Source: Actinomycetes bacterium
Lineage (GTDB): Bacteria; Actinomycetota; Acidimicrobiia; Acidimicrobiales; Acidimicrobiaceae
Assembly: GCA_021819725.1 (NCBI GenBank)
Contig: JAKAQR010000031.1
Coordinates: 1-33,632, forward strand
DNA: 33,632 bases
Direction of reading: 5' to 3'
The notes below the pieces were generated by a model. That model ran no database searches, was not told the DNA's origin, and saw nothing but the letters and a program-made list of their open reading frames with translations. The position numbers and the translations under genes are program-made. Positions within the stretch are counted from its first letter, which is position 1; every line of letters starts with the position of its first letter. Shown in pieces: positions 8,209-16,546 of this stretch.

Positions 8209-8859
8209 CTAGACGCCAGGTAACGCTGCCACGACCCAGTACTTGCCGGCTTCTTCTACCACGCGTAGCTGCTGAAGCCCCTCATCCGCGGGTCCTCTCA
8301 TTCGCTCCCCGGTGTCAATGGCGAACTGGCTACCGTGTTGGGGGCAGGTCATGACGCCATCCTCGATCACCGCACCCCCCAAGGGGCTGCCAGCATGAGG
8401 GCAGGGACCCACCAAGCAGACCGGCTTGCCCTGGCCTTTGATCAAAATCAACTCACCGAGTTCGTGTTCAACACAGGCCAGGATGCCCAGACGACCCGCT
8501 ACGTCAGCGACCGAACACAGCGGGACCAACCGCGGACGTTGCGACCCCGACTCGAACTCCTTCACAAGACGCCGGAGCAAGACTCCCAGCCCACCAGAGT
8601 TCTCGATTCTGTCCGCGCCAGCTCGCTCGGCAGCAACCCAGAGATCCTGGTCCTGAACCATCGTATGGGCGATGAGGGTAGCACGGGGATTCTGCGCGCG
8701 CACCTGGGTGATCCTCGCTAGATCGGCCTCCTCCACCAATGGAAGAAGCAGCACCTCCGCAGCAACCGGATCGGATGTGAGCTCACTATTGCTCTGTCGC
8801 CTTGCACGCTCGACACTCATGCGAGCGACGCTGTCGTCCGAATCGACATAGATCAACAC
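8209..8859 (-). CDS. Receiver-like domain fused to a Rieske [2Fe-2S] domain
   Basis: About 216 residues. The C-terminal half is a Rieske ferredoxin domain with C153-P-H155 and C172-P-Q-H175, spaced as in Rieske-type ferredoxins, so it should hold a [2Fe-2S] cluster with two Cys and two His. The N-terminal ~100 residues look like a degraded response-regulator receiver: a first strand VLIYVDSDDS, and late elements ATLIAHTM and DLWVAAERAGADRIENSG. The usual phospho-Asp site is not obvious. The open frame extends to 8967 inside the dsrE2 gene, so the start is uncertain; the GTG at 8859, just after the dsrE2 stop, begins at the first strand of the receiver fold, but it lacks a well-spaced Shine-Dalgarno. 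Last gene of the sHdr unit. It may carry electrons to or from the sHdr complex. Confidence 0.75.
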   Translation of the reverse strand: MLIYVDSDDSVARMSVERARRQSNSELTSDPVAAEVLLLPLVEEADLARITQVRAQNPRATLIAHTMVQDQDLWVAAERAGADRIENSGGLGVLLRRLVKEFESGSQRPRLVPLCSVADVAGRLGILACVEHELGELILIKGQGKPVCLVGPCPHAGSPLGGAVIEDGVMTCPQHGSQFAIDTGERMRGPADEGLQQLRVVEEAGKYWVVAALPGV

Positions 8860-8878
8860 GAAAGGGTCAATTTCTGCC

Positions 8879-9367
8879 TCATATGAACATACTGATGTCA
8901 GCCTCAGCCGCCATGTTAATAAAACTCGCTGCACCGATCGGGGGTTGGATTCCGTCGATGAAATCATCCTTGCTCAGTCCGTAGAGATCCATGGTCATCT
9001 GACAGGGGTGCAGTCGAACCTCCAGATCGAGTGCCATCTCAAGCAGCTCCGTTGGAGAAGCGACCTTGTGATCGGTTGCGAGAGTCTTGATCATCTTCGT
9101 GCCGACCCCAGCAAAGTTGATCTTGCCCAACCGCAGCCGATCGGTCCCACCCGCATCGACGAGCGACTCCGCCTTCTGCATCCAGTTGCTACCCGTCACT
9201 CTGATACTGTTCTTCTGTAGCACCCGGAGGCCCCAGAAGGTGAAAAACACATCCACCTCTAGTCCCGAAGCTGCAGCAGTCGTCGCCAATATCAACACCG
9301 GCCATACCCGATCCAAGTCATTGCTCCAGCAGATCATCGCCATCTTCTTGGTCTCATCATTAGTCAC
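8879..9367 (-). CDS. dsrE2: DsrE2-like protein
   Basis: A 162-residue DsrE/DsrE2-family protein with LILATTAAASGLEVDVFFTFWGL (residues 25-47), the diagnostic stretch of DsrE2, and the conserved C122 in HPCQMTMDLYG. Many DsrE2 proteins have an N-terminal membrane anchor, but this one starts directly with the soluble fold (MTNDETKKMAMICW), matching the shorter, anchor-free form. The GTG start has GGGGGA about 8 nt upstream. DsrE2 proteins act in cytoplasmic sulfur transfer together with TusA in sulfur oxidisers. It sits between lbpA2 and the Rieske gene. Confidence 0.88.
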   Translation of the reverse strand: MTNDETKKMAMICWSNDLDRVWPVLILATTAAASGLEVDVFFTFWGLRVLQKNSIRVTGSNWMQKAESLVDAGGTDRLRLGKINFAGVGTKMIKTLATDHKVASPTELLEMALDLEVRLHPCQMTMDLYGLSKDDFIDGIQPPIGAASFINMAAEADISMFI

Positions 9368-9388
9368 GCCGAATCCCCCTTTTCCTTT

Positions 9389-9835
9389 CTACTCAGTACA
9401 TCGAAAGCACTGAATTCCCTCGCGCTCGATCATCTCGCGATAGTGCTCGAACGCTTCTGGACCATCGACCAACCCCTCCAACTCCTCATTGGTGGAGTAT
9501 TCAATCAGGTAGAGCCAGCCAACCTCATAGGGGTCTCTGTTGGCCACGGCAACATCGGCATCAAAGGCGACCCGATTATTCTCCCGGATCACCCCGGTCA
9601 ACGGTGAGATCAAGGGACCCACCCACTTGGCGCTCTCTAACACCGTCAACGGCCGTCCACGCGCCACGTTCCGTCCTACCGGCTTCCAACTCAACTGCAC
9701 CAACCGGCCCATCCGCGTTTGGGCAACGTCGGTCATCCCCACCCGGGCAAGCCCTCCCTCGACCTTCACCCAGACATCGGCATCGAGGTCATAGTAGCGA
9801 TCGGTAGGGATAGCGCACCCGGCCCACGTCTCCAT
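9389..9835 (-). CDS. lbpA2: Lipoate-binding protein LbpA (second copy)
   Basis: A 148-residue GcvH-like carrier. The modified lysine is K70 in TVLESAKWVGPL, on the hairpin of the lipoyl domain; TDVAQT and KPVGRNVARG match the GcvH/LbpA scaffold. In sHdr systems LbpA carries lipoate used as swinging arm or cofactor for sulfane-sulfur oxidation, unlike GcvH of the glycine cleavage system, and no glycine-cleavage gene is nearby. Cys7 near the N-terminus and Cys residues in the tail GIQCFRCTE parallel Cys7 and the tail Cys of the adjacent copy. Starts 2 bp after the lbpA1 stop, so it is probably coupled. Symbol is by order in the operon only. Confidence 0.88.
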   Translation of the reverse strand: METWAGCAIPTDRYYDLDADVWVKVEGGLARVGMTDVAQTRMGRLVQLSWKPVGRNVARGRPLTVLESAKWVGPLISPLTGVIRENNRVAFDADVAVANRDPYEVGWLYLIEYSTNEELEGLVDGPEAFEHYREMIEREGIQCFRCTE

Positions 9836-9837
9836 CG

Positions 9838-10278
9838 CTAACCGTCGCTACACGCAATTCCTTGATCATCGAGGAACGCCTTGTAGCGTTGTACCCCCTC
9901 GATGCCAGTCGCAAGTTCAGCGAGGTCACCCTCCCAATTACTCGGGGCAACTCTCGCAACCCAACCCTCACCATACGGATCCGAGTTCAAAAGTCCTGGA
10001 GTCCCCACCAGGCGTTCATTAACCACGAGCACCTCACCCTCAACAGGACAGGGCACAGGACCGACCCACTTGCCACTCTCGACGGTGGCGAGACTGCGGC
10101 CCTTCTTGATTGGCTTACCCGCGGCCTTCAAGGATACCGAGATAATCGTCTTCGCGAGATTCTGCGCCACATCGGTGAGTCCAATCACTACCTCATCACC
10201 ATCGGGGCGTGCCCAAACATGCTTCTCGATCAGATAGTACAGATCCTCTGGGAGCTCGCATCCGTTTTCCTTACTCAT
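9838..10278 (-). CDS. lbpA1: Lipoate-binding protein LbpA (first copy)
   Basis: A 146-residue GcvH-like lipoyl carrier with candidate lipoyl-lysine K70 in TVESGKWVGPV, preceded by GKPIKKGRSLA. Despite clear divergence from the adjacent copy, both place the lysine at residue 70, a Cys at residue 7 (NGC here) and a Cys in a GI-x-C tail. The open frame extends to 10326, but the ATG at 10278 overlaps the stop of the zinc protein by 8 bp and starts at the fold's N-terminus. It is the expected substrate of the sLpl(AB)-like ligase and partner of the sHdr complex. Confidence 0.9.
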   Translation of the reverse strand: MSKENGCELPEDLYYLIEKHVWARPDGDEVVIGLTDVAQNLAKTIISVSLKAAGKPIKKGRSLATVESGKWVGPVPCPVEGEVLVVNERLVGTPGLLNSDPYGEGWVARVAPSNWEGDLAELATGIEGVQRYKAFLDDQGIACSDG

Positions 10279-10576
10279 CTCTCTCCTCTTCTCGATGATA
10301 ACCAACTTCACTGGGATGTTCACCAATCAGATGTTGAACAAGGATATCCATCCCCACCAGCCTGATATCTGCTTCGTACTCCTCAATGAAACCATCCTCG
10401 GGGTGTCCACGTTTGATCGCCTGCACATAGGCCTCCTCACAGAGCGGGCAGCTGACCCGGTACGAGGGTCGACTCCCTTTTGCCGCGATGGCGACGAGTT
10501 CTGGATGACGGGCAATCAGGTGTCGATGAAGACTCTCATATCCGAGATTTTCCTCCTCACAGGTCGGACACTCCAT
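10271..10576 (-). CDS. Small protein with two C2H2-type zinc sites
   Basis: A 101-residue soluble, acidic protein. The first site is a textbook C2H2 spacing: C3-x2-C6-x12-H19-x4-H24. The second repeats the pattern with a longer insert: C43-x2-C46-x35-H82-x4-H87. The two halves (CPTCEEEN..., CPLCEEAY...) look like a duplication. It starts inside the stop codon of the EMO-like gene (TAATG) and overlaps lbpA1 at its 3' end, so it is made in the same translational chain. I do not recognise a named family, and such a protein is not one of the standard sHdr components I know. It could be a metal-binding adaptor or assembly factor for the Fe-S or lipoate proteins, but this is inference. Confidence 0.85.
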   Translation of the reverse strand: MECPTCEEENLGYESLHRHLIARHPELVAIAAKGSRPSYRVSCPLCEEAYVQAIKRGHPEDGFIEEYEADIRLVGMDILVQHLIGEHPSEVGYHREEERDE

Positions 10577-12741
10577 TAGACATCCACCAGTTCGGTCGCC
10601 TCGGTCGCCTCTGCGAAGAGTTCAACGATGTCGATCACCTTCAGCGAGTCCTCAATCCCTACCGTCTTGACCGCATCAGAGAACATCGCGTAATCCTTGG
10701 GACAGGCAACGACGAAGTAGTCAACCCCAAGCCCCTGAGCCTCCTTGATTCGGTTGACCGACGGCCGTTCCTCCAGGTACGAATCATCCATCCAGATTCT
10801 TCCACCCCCGGCCCCACAACAGAAGGAGTTCGCTCCATGACGTGGCATCTCGACAAGCTCACAACCAAGTCCAGCGATCACCGCCCTCGGTGTATCAAAG
10901 ATACGATTGTACCGACCCAGATAGCAGGGATCGTGATAGGTCACCCTGCGTCCTAAGCTGCGCGGAGCAACCTCCTCGGTGAACATGAGGATAGCGAGTA
11001 GCTCAGAGTAGTGGAGTACGGGCTTGTCAAGCCCAAAGGACGGATACTCATTGCGAAGCGTGTTGAAGGTATGAGGATCGGTCGTGAAGATCTTATCAAA
11101 CGAGGCTTTGGAGAAGGCCGCCATATTCTGTTCAACAAGCATCTCGAAGAGCCCCTCCTCGCCTACCCGGCGTACATCGTTGCCGGCGTTACGCTCGTCA
11201 TCGAAGAGAATCCCGAACGAGACCCCACTCGCATTGAGCACCTTGGCAAGCGTCTGCGAGATACTCATCAGGCGCTCATCAAAGGAGGCAAAATCACCCA
11301 AGAACCACAGATACTCAACATGCTCTTTGCGTGCATCGACGATGGGGAAGTCCAACCCCTTGGTCCAGCGTGCACGCATTCGAGCGCTCTTACCAAAGGA
11401 GTTGCCCTGGGTCGCAATATTCTGCAACGCCGACTGTAGCGTCGGCTCCATCTCTCCCCGATCAACCAACGAGCGTCTGAGCTGTACGATGGTTGGCACG
11501 TGTTCGATACCAACTGGGCAGATCTCAACACAGGCCATACACGTGGTACAGGACCAAAGCGTCTTGTCAACGATCACGTCCCCAGCGAGTTGCCCATCAC
11601 CCACCAGTGGACCCGACGCCACCGGGCGAGTTTCGGTATCGAGTAGAAGAGGGATATGCCGACTGCGGTCGACCCACTGGCGAAGGTCAAGAATAAAATC
11701 ACGGGGTGAGAGCGGGGCACCAGCCGTTCGCGCAGGACAGACAGCGTGACAGCGCCCGCACTTGGTGCAAGAATCAAAGCCCAATAACTCCCGTGGCGTA
11801 AAATCATCGATGGAGGAGTAGCCGGTCTTACCCTCTGGTGGCGCGGGAATACGCCTCGTCGTTGCGAGATCCCTGACGGCGAGATTGGTCGGGGAAGCCA
11901 ACATATGCCACGCCTTTGACCAGGGAATATAGGCAACAAATGCAAGAGCCATCCCGACATGGACCCACCACAACCAGGCATGAATCGCCCGAGCACCGGC
12001 CGAGCCGACACCGAGCGAGACCAGCCCCTTACCAACCAGATAACCCAGCCAGGTCCAGCGCTCAAAACTCGGAAAACCCTCACCATCGATGCGCAATCCC
12101 TGAATGAGGATCCCGGTGAGAAGGATTAGCAGGAGACCCACTACAAAGACCTGATCGCCGATCACGATCTTGGCCCTGGAGTACCCTCCCTCTGGACGTT
12201 GTGCCCGCGTGTAGTCGAGCGCAGTCTCGCGCGAGAACCAACGCCGATAGGTGAGCAGAATAGTTCCCACCAGCGCCGCTAAACCAGCCAGGTCAAAGAC
12301 GGCGTTGTAGCCTAGATAGAACGGACCCTGAAAGAAGCTGTAGGTATGTCCGGTGATGAACCGGGAAGCATTGCCAAGGATATCGTAATCAAGGCTCAGA
12401 ATCGAGGTTGCAAGAAAGAGCCCGATGAATCCCCAAAACAGCAGGAGATGGCTCACCCCAACCTTTCTCTTCGACTTGGTGACCGTCTTGTTCGCAGCGA
12501 TGGTGACCAAGGAACTCGCGAACTTTGGACGCTCTGACACCTCCGGGATATCTCTGGCATCGCGTCGCCGCAACCAGGAGAAGGACGCTGAGCGCCTTCC
12601 GTGGTTATATTCGATGACCCGCTTGAAGAAGCCGGTAAAGAAGATCGCCAAGACGACGACGGCGAGAAGATAGAACACCATCTTCGCCGTCTCGGTCTCG
12701 CCCCCGAAAATCTTCCTCGTCTCGATGACCCCAACCAGCAC
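10576..12741 (-). CDS. emo: EtfAB:menaquinone oxidoreductase-like membrane Fe-S protein (EMO)
   Basis: A 721-residue, three-part protein. The N-terminal 280 residues have about five to six membrane helices with several His (H98, H132, H254, H261) suited to b-type heme. Two 4Fe-4S motifs follow: C325/C328/C331/C335 and C398/C401/C404/C408. The C-terminal half is HdrD-like, with C606 in HDPCYLGRYN and CCG at 641-643; the first CCG repeat lacks its cysteines, as in EMO/Rv0338c-type proteins. These enzymes take electrons from EtfAB and reduce (methyl)menaquinone. Position right after etfBA supports this: sHdr electrons would pass EtfAB to this protein and then to the respiratory chain. GTG start, 2 bp after the etfA stop, with GGAGG-like sequence upstream; an internal ATG at residue 21 is an alternative. 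Confidence 0.9.
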   Translation of the reverse strand: MLVGVIETRKIFGGETETAKMVFYLLAVVVLAIFFTGFFKRVIEYNHGRRSASFSWLRRRDARDIPEVSERPKFASSLVTIAANKTVTKSKRKVGVSHLLLFWGFIGLFLATSILSLDYDILGNASRFITGHTYSFFQGPFYLGYNAVFDLAGLAALVGTILLTYRRWFSRETALDYTRAQRPEGGYSRAKIVIGDQVFVVGLLLILLTGILIQGLRIDGEGFPSFERWTWLGYLVGKGLVSLGVGSAGARAIHAWLWWVHVGMALAFVAYIPWSKAWHMLASPTNLAVRDLATTRRIPAPPEGKTGYSSIDDFTPRELLGFDSCTKCGRCHAVCPARTAGAPLSPRDFILDLRQWVDRSRHIPLLLDTETRPVASGPLVGDGQLAGDVIVDKTLWSCTTCMACVEICPVGIEHVPTIVQLRRSLVDRGEMEPTLQSALQNIATQGNSFGKSARMRARWTKGLDFPIVDARKEHVEYLWFLGDFASFDERLMSISQTLAKVLNASGVSFGILFDDERNAGNDVRRVGEEGLFEMLVEQNMAAFSKASFDKIFTTDPHTFNTLRNEYPSFGLDKPVLHYSELLAILMFTEEVAPRSLGRRVTYHDPCYLGRYNRIFDTPRAVIAGLGCELVEMPRHGANSFCCGAGGGRIWMDDSYLEERPSVNRIKEAQGLGVDYFVVACPKDYAMFSDAVKTVGIEDSLKVIDIVELFAEATEATELVDV

Positions 12742-12743
12742 CC

Positions 12744-13703
12744 TCAGCCTCCGACTTGATCAGTCAATTCCGGAACGAGGTCGAAGAGATCCAAGGTAGT
12801 GCCGTAGTGGGCAACCTCAAAGATCGGTGCTTTTGCGTCGGTGTTGCAGGCGATGATGACATCGGCGCTGCGCATCCCCTCAAGATGTTCGGGTGCCCCC
12901 GAGATTCCAAAGGCGAGATAGACCGTCGGCTTGACCTTCTTGCCTGACTTACCGACCTGGTGGGGCTTTGGCAACCAACCCTGGTCGATCACCGGACGTG
13001 AGGCAGAGAGTGGTGCCTTCAACGCCTCGGCCAACTCTGCCACCAGTTCAACATTCTCCTTGGAGCCAATGCCCCGCCCAACCGACACGAGAAGCGGTGC
13101 AGCGGTGATGTCCACACCACTGCTGTCGGGCTCGCGAAGCTCAATCGCAACACCTTTCGCACTCACTAGTGCCCCACCGACATCGACCACTTCACGTCTT
13201 GGCTCACCGGCCACTCGCCCAGCATCCGAGCCAAACGAACCCGGGACCACCGAGAGCACCGCCGGGAAGGCATCGATCTCCACCTCCGACATCAACTTGC
13301 CGCCATAGAGCTGCGAGGTAACCACCAGCGAACCCCCCTCCAGCACCGCGTTTGTGACGTACGAGGCGAGCACACCGCCTAATTGGGTTGCCAAGGCACC
13401 AGCCAGGTCGATCCCCACCGTACCGGTACTGACCAAAACGACCTTCGGGTTGGCGCTGCGGATGACCTCCCCAAGCGCCACCTCCCACTGCGGCGCACAG
13501 TACGCGGCCTCCATGCCACGCATCGAGAAGAGCACATCAGCCACCCCAAAAAGATCTTGGCCAGAGGGCTCACCAGCGAGCGCGAGCGCCAGCTCACCCG
13601 AGAAGCCATCGCTGAGCTCGCGGCCCTTTCCTAACAGCTCATAGGTAACATCGGGGACCTCCCCTGCTACCGCCTCAGCTATAACCAACACATCAACCGA
13701 CAT
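12744..13703 (-). CDS. etfA: Electron transfer flavoprotein alpha subunit
   Basis: A 319-residue EtfA. The C-terminal FAD domain is clear: SVGRGIGSKENVELV (about 208-222), LSASRPVIDQGWLP, QVGKSGKKVKP, YLAFGISGAPEH and IIACNTDAKAPIFEVAHYG. Together with EtfB it forms a heterodimer with bound FAD (and AMP or a second FAD). Type II sHdr loci carry etfAB in place of shdrC2B2, and the EMO-like gene directly downstream is the expected electron acceptor. ATG start with a GAAAGGAAGG ribosome-binding region, 26 bp after etfB. Confidence 0.95.
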   Translation of the reverse strand: MSVDVLVIAEAVAGEVPDVTYELLGKGRELSDGFSGELALALAGEPSGQDLFGVADVLFSMRGMEAAYCAPQWEVALGEVIRSANPKVVLVSTGTVGIDLAGALATQLGGVLASYVTNAVLEGGSLVVTSQLYGGKLMSEVEIDAFPAVLSVVPGSFGSDAGRVAGEPRREVVDVGGALVSAKGVAIELREPDSSGVDITAAPLLVSVGRGIGSKENVELVAELAEALKAPLSASRPVIDQGWLPKPHQVGKSGKKVKPTVYLAFGISGAPEHLEGMRSADVIIACNTDAKAPIFEVAHYGTTLDLFDLVPELTDQVGG

Positions 13704-13729
13704 CGGACCTTCCTTTCACACCTCCGGGA

Positions 13730-14500
13730 CTATACAAGACCCTTGGACTTGATAATCTCAATGATCTCCGCTGCCACTTCCTTGGGGGAACCCTTGAGCA
13801 TGGTCGCTCCGGCTCCCGTCGACTCAGGGGGATAGAGCCGGCGGACCTTCACTTGAGCAGTAGTGTCGCCGACTTCGACCTCGTGTTCAGCGATCTCGCC
13901 CGTCTGCATCGCCTGGCGAATTCTTGAGATAGGCGCATACCTTGGTGTCTGCTTGGCGGCTTGGATGCCGAGCACCGCTGGTAAATCGAGTTCGCTCACC
14001 CCCAGGAGTCCACCGCCCATCTCTTGGGTTACCCTGACTTTGGTGTCAGACCCCTCGACGCCAACCACCACCGCCGCGTGAGGAACCTCCAGCAGGGAGC
14101 CGAGGATACCGGCGAGCTGACCATCTAAGTCATCGGCAGCCTGTACCCCAGTGAGGACCAGATCAAATGGCTCGCCAGCGAGGAAGGAGGCGAGGCGTTG
14201 GGCACGTTCGCGTGAACGAACCCAGCCATCCGGATCATTCCCCGTTAACTTGACCACTCGATCAGCCCCCTTGGCCAACGCCGCATAGAGCGTTTGATCA
14301 ACGTCTGGCTCATCGAGGGCAACGACGGTCACCGACGCCCCTAACGTATCCTTTAACGTCAACGCCTCCTCGAGGGCAGCCTCATCCCACTCATTGGAGA
14401 CGAACTTGACAAACTCGCGGTCGATATCAGTCCCTGCATCGTTGACCTCCAACTCCTCAACAAGGTCCGCTAACTGCCGCATGGCAACGACGATCTGCAT
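13730..14500 (-). CDS. etfB: Electron transfer flavoprotein beta subunit
   Basis: A 256-residue EtfB. It begins MQIVVAMRQLADL, has NEWDEAALEEALTLKD, ALAKGADRVVKL and DLVLTGVQAADDLDGQLAG, the standard nucleotide-binding landmarks, and ends in KSKGLV after a KEVAAEIIEIIK helix. Shares the operon with etfA and starts 1 bp after the shdrB3 stop, so translation is likely coupled. It would hand electrons from the sHdr complex to EtfA and on to the membrane protein. Confidence 0.95.
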   Translation of the reverse strand: MQIVVAMRQLADLVEELEVNDAGTDIDREFVKFVSNEWDEAALEEALTLKDTLGASVTVVALDEPDVDQTLYAALAKGADRVVKLTGNDPDGWVRSRERAQRLASFLAGEPFDLVLTGVQAADDLDGQLAGILGSLLEVPHAAVVVGVEGSDTKVRVTQEMGGGLLGVSELDLPAVLGIQAAKQTPRYAPISRIRQAMQTGEIAEHEVEVGDTTAQVKVRRLYPPESTGAGATMLKGSPKEVAAEIIEIIKSKGLV

Positions 14501-14501
14501 C

Positions 14502-15809
14502 TCAACTCCTCCAATCCTCTCCTCGCATCGCGATATCTACCATCTCGGCTATATCCATCACTCGTAGCCCTTCGTTACCCGTCGATTTTGCCGCATCCTC
14601 AAATCTGGATACCTCGTAGGGACATGCGACCGCGAGAATGTCGGCACCGGTTGCCGCCGCCTCCCTCACCCGTCGTTCGGAGAGTCGCTCCGAGAGCTGA
14701 TTTGCATTGAATCCATCGAGCCACATGCCACCTCCCCCTCCGCCACAGCAGTATGAGTTCTCCCGGCACCTTCCCATCTCGAGCAGTTTGACACCGGGTA
14801 TTGCCTCGATGATCTTGCGCGGTGCCTCATACTCCCCATTGTGCCGTCCTAGATAACACGGATCATGGAAGGTAACGGTGGCATCAAGGCTTCCCGCAAA
14901 GTCAATCTGATCGAGAAGAGGGGCCAGCAGCTGCGAGTAGTGAAAGGCCTCGAAGGTGTGTCCATACTTTGGATAGATCTTCTTCAAGGCATTGAACCCA
15001 TGTGGATCTGGGGTGACGATACGGTTGAACTGATACTTCGCGAGCACATCGACCACCTCCTCCATCAAGGACTCAAAGAGACCCTTCTCGCCCGCCAGTC
15101 GCTGCGAGTCTCCCAACGTCTTCTCCTCGGCGCCCAAGATAGCAAAATCGACATTCAAGCTGGTCATGATGCGTGCAAAGGCTTGCGCAGCCTGTTGGCC
15201 CCTGGGATGGAAGCTCCAGTAGTCCTCCACATAGAACAACACATCGACAGGACTTGGGTCACTTGCCAACACGCGTACCTCTACTCCAGCGCCCTTGGTC
15301 CACGCGTGTCTTCGACGCGGATTCTCGCCTAAGGCATTCCCATAGCGAAACGTCTTCTCCATCACCTGTTGGAGTTCGTCAGGGATGGTCCCCTCGACCA
15401 TCGCAACCTCACGTACGGCTGGCATTACCTCGATCATGTTCACCTCTTTGGGGCAGACGCGAAGACAGTTGCCGCAGGTGGTACACTTCCAAAGCTCATC
15501 AGATTTGAAGAGATCAAGGCCTGTCTGGACGGCCCGGTGAATCTTGCGGGGACCATACTCCGACACCAGATCGACCGGACACACCGGAACACACTTGCCA
15601 CAGCCGAAACAGTATTCGAGGGAGTTGCCACCCTCGAGCGCAGCGATCTTTGCAAAGCCTGCCGCGCTATAGTCGGTCAATACCCGCGAATGGAGCATCC
15701 TTGAGGACGAACCTGAGACGTCCCACTCTCTTCCAGAGAGTGACGACGTGACAATAGCTTCGTCTAATTCGGACACTCCGGCGGGTTGCTTAGTACCCCC
15801 TATTGGCAT
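14502..15809 (-). CDS. shdrB3: sHdrB3: HdrD-like ferredoxin/CCG protein
   Basis: A 435-residue protein that combines two 4Fe-4S motifs (C67-x2-C-x2-C-x3-C77 and C109-x2-C-x2-C-x3-C119) with a CCG region: HDPCYLGRHNG and SYCCGGGGGG, then ILAVACPYE. The first CCG repeat is degenerate (YVEDYWSFHPRG), like that of the EMO-like protein downstream. This HdrC-HdrB fusion with neighbouring etfAB is the mark of type II sHdr clusters. It probably binds a catalytic Fe-S centre and passes electrons to EtfAB. The open frame starts with TTG at 15812; I use the next codon, ATG at 15809, which has GGGAGAGG just upstream. It overlaps the shdrH 3' end by 20 bp. Confidence 0.9.
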   Translation of the reverse strand: MPIGGTKQPAGVSELDEAIVTSSLSGREWDVSGSSSRMLHSRVLTDYSAAGFAKIAALEGGNSLEYCFGCGKCVPVCPVDLVSEYGPRKIHRAVQTGLDLFKSDELWKCTTCGNCLRVCPKEVNMIEVMPAVREVAMVEGTIPDELQQVMEKTFRYGNALGENPRRRHAWTKGAGVEVRVLASDPSPVDVLFYVEDYWSFHPRGQQAAQAFARIMTSLNVDFAILGAEEKTLGDSQRLAGEKGLFESLMEEVVDVLAKYQFNRIVTPDPHGFNALKKIYPKYGHTFEAFHYSQLLAPLLDQIDFAGSLDATVTFHDPCYLGRHNGEYEAPRKIIEAIPGVKLLEMGRCRENSYCCGGGGGGMWLDGFNANQLSERLSERRVREAAATGADILAVACPYEVSRFEDAAKSTGNEGLRVMDIAEMVDIAMRGEDWRS

Positions 15810-16536
15810 CAACCTCTCCCTTCACCCCGAGAATACGCCCCATAAACTCACCCAGATCGGGGAGGAGGCTGTTGAACTCCTTGGTCATCCGCATTTTGAT
15901 CACCGTGGATGAATAGATGCCATAGACCCCTGCAAGAAAGACATCAAGACCGTACGGACTCTGCTCGGCCGATACCGGCAGGAGGGAGGCCGCACTCAGG
16001 GTCTGGCGAAGATACTCTGAGGCAAAACGTACCTGTGCGTAGGTCTTGGCGTCATCGATCCCGTATAAGACAACGGGATCCTCGACGATCAGGGCGAGCG
16101 CACCCGTCTCCTGCTCGGGATCGAGGACCCACCGACGCCACAGCGGATGGGTCAACGGATCGACGATATGGAGCACTTCGGAGGTCAAGTCCCGCAGAAG
16201 TCCCTGGTCTTCGTAGCCACACCCTCCAATCGTGGTAAAGACCACTAGCGGGTCTTCCCCTTTCTTGGCGAGTTCTATTCCGTCGATGAGCACCGCAAGG
16301 TCCGCCTGGGCCATGAGTTCTCTGCGATGACGGCGCACACCAAAGATGAATCCGCACAACTGCGAGAAGATCTCTGGGCCTTCATCCAGTCGATCGATCA
16401 GCGCGACCGCTCTCTGCCTACGTTCCGCCAACTTCTCCACCAACGACACCTGGGTGGACTTCGCCACCTGAAGCGCAATCGCTGTCGAAAACTCCTGCGC
16501 GGCTTCGAGATCGGCCAGTTGGGTCTGGGTCATCAT
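15790..16536 (-). CDS. shdrH: sHdrH: conserved protein of sHdr clusters
   Basis: A 248-residue soluble protein located between shdrA and shdrB3, the position of the conserved hypothetical gene (Hyp/H) in sHdr clusters. It has no recognisable cofactor motif: three cysteines, an early RRHRRELMAQADLAVLIDG region, and a hydrophobic LDVFLAGVYGIYSS segment near the C-terminus. The open frame extends to 16599 over shdrA; ATG at 16536 (or 16533) has AGGTGG upstream and starts a sensible helix (MTQTQLADLEAAQEF). Its identification as H rests mainly on position. The biochemical role is unknown in the family. Confidence 0.8.
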   Translation of the reverse strand: MMTQTQLADLEAAQEFSTAIALQVAKSTQVSLVEKLAERRQRAVALIDRLDEGPEIFSQLCGFIFGVRRHRRELMAQADLAVLIDGIELAKKGEDPLVVFTTIGGCGYEDQGLLRDLTSEVLHIVDPLTHPLWRRWVLDPEQETGALALIVEDPVVLYGIDDAKTYAQVRFASEYLRQTLSAASLLPVSAEQSPYGLDVFLAGVYGIYSSTVIKMRMTKEFNSLLPDLGEFMGRILGVKGEVDANRGY

Positions 16537-16546
16537 CTGGTACCAC

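Noticed and set aside
9389..10278. Reading the lipoyl proteins as GcvH of glycine cleavage
   Set aside because: No gcvP or gcvT nearby, two copies inside an sHdr operon, and extra cysteines favour LbpA.
11084..11749. 221-residue + strand open frame
   Set aside because: Antisense shadow of the EMO-like gene, which has clear Fe-S and CCG motifs on the minus strand.
10576..12741. Reading the 721-residue protein as a methanogen-type HdrDE or nitrate-reductase-like subunit
   Set aside because: Single-chain fusion of membrane, ferredoxin and CCG parts directly after etfBA matches EMO-type enzymes better.
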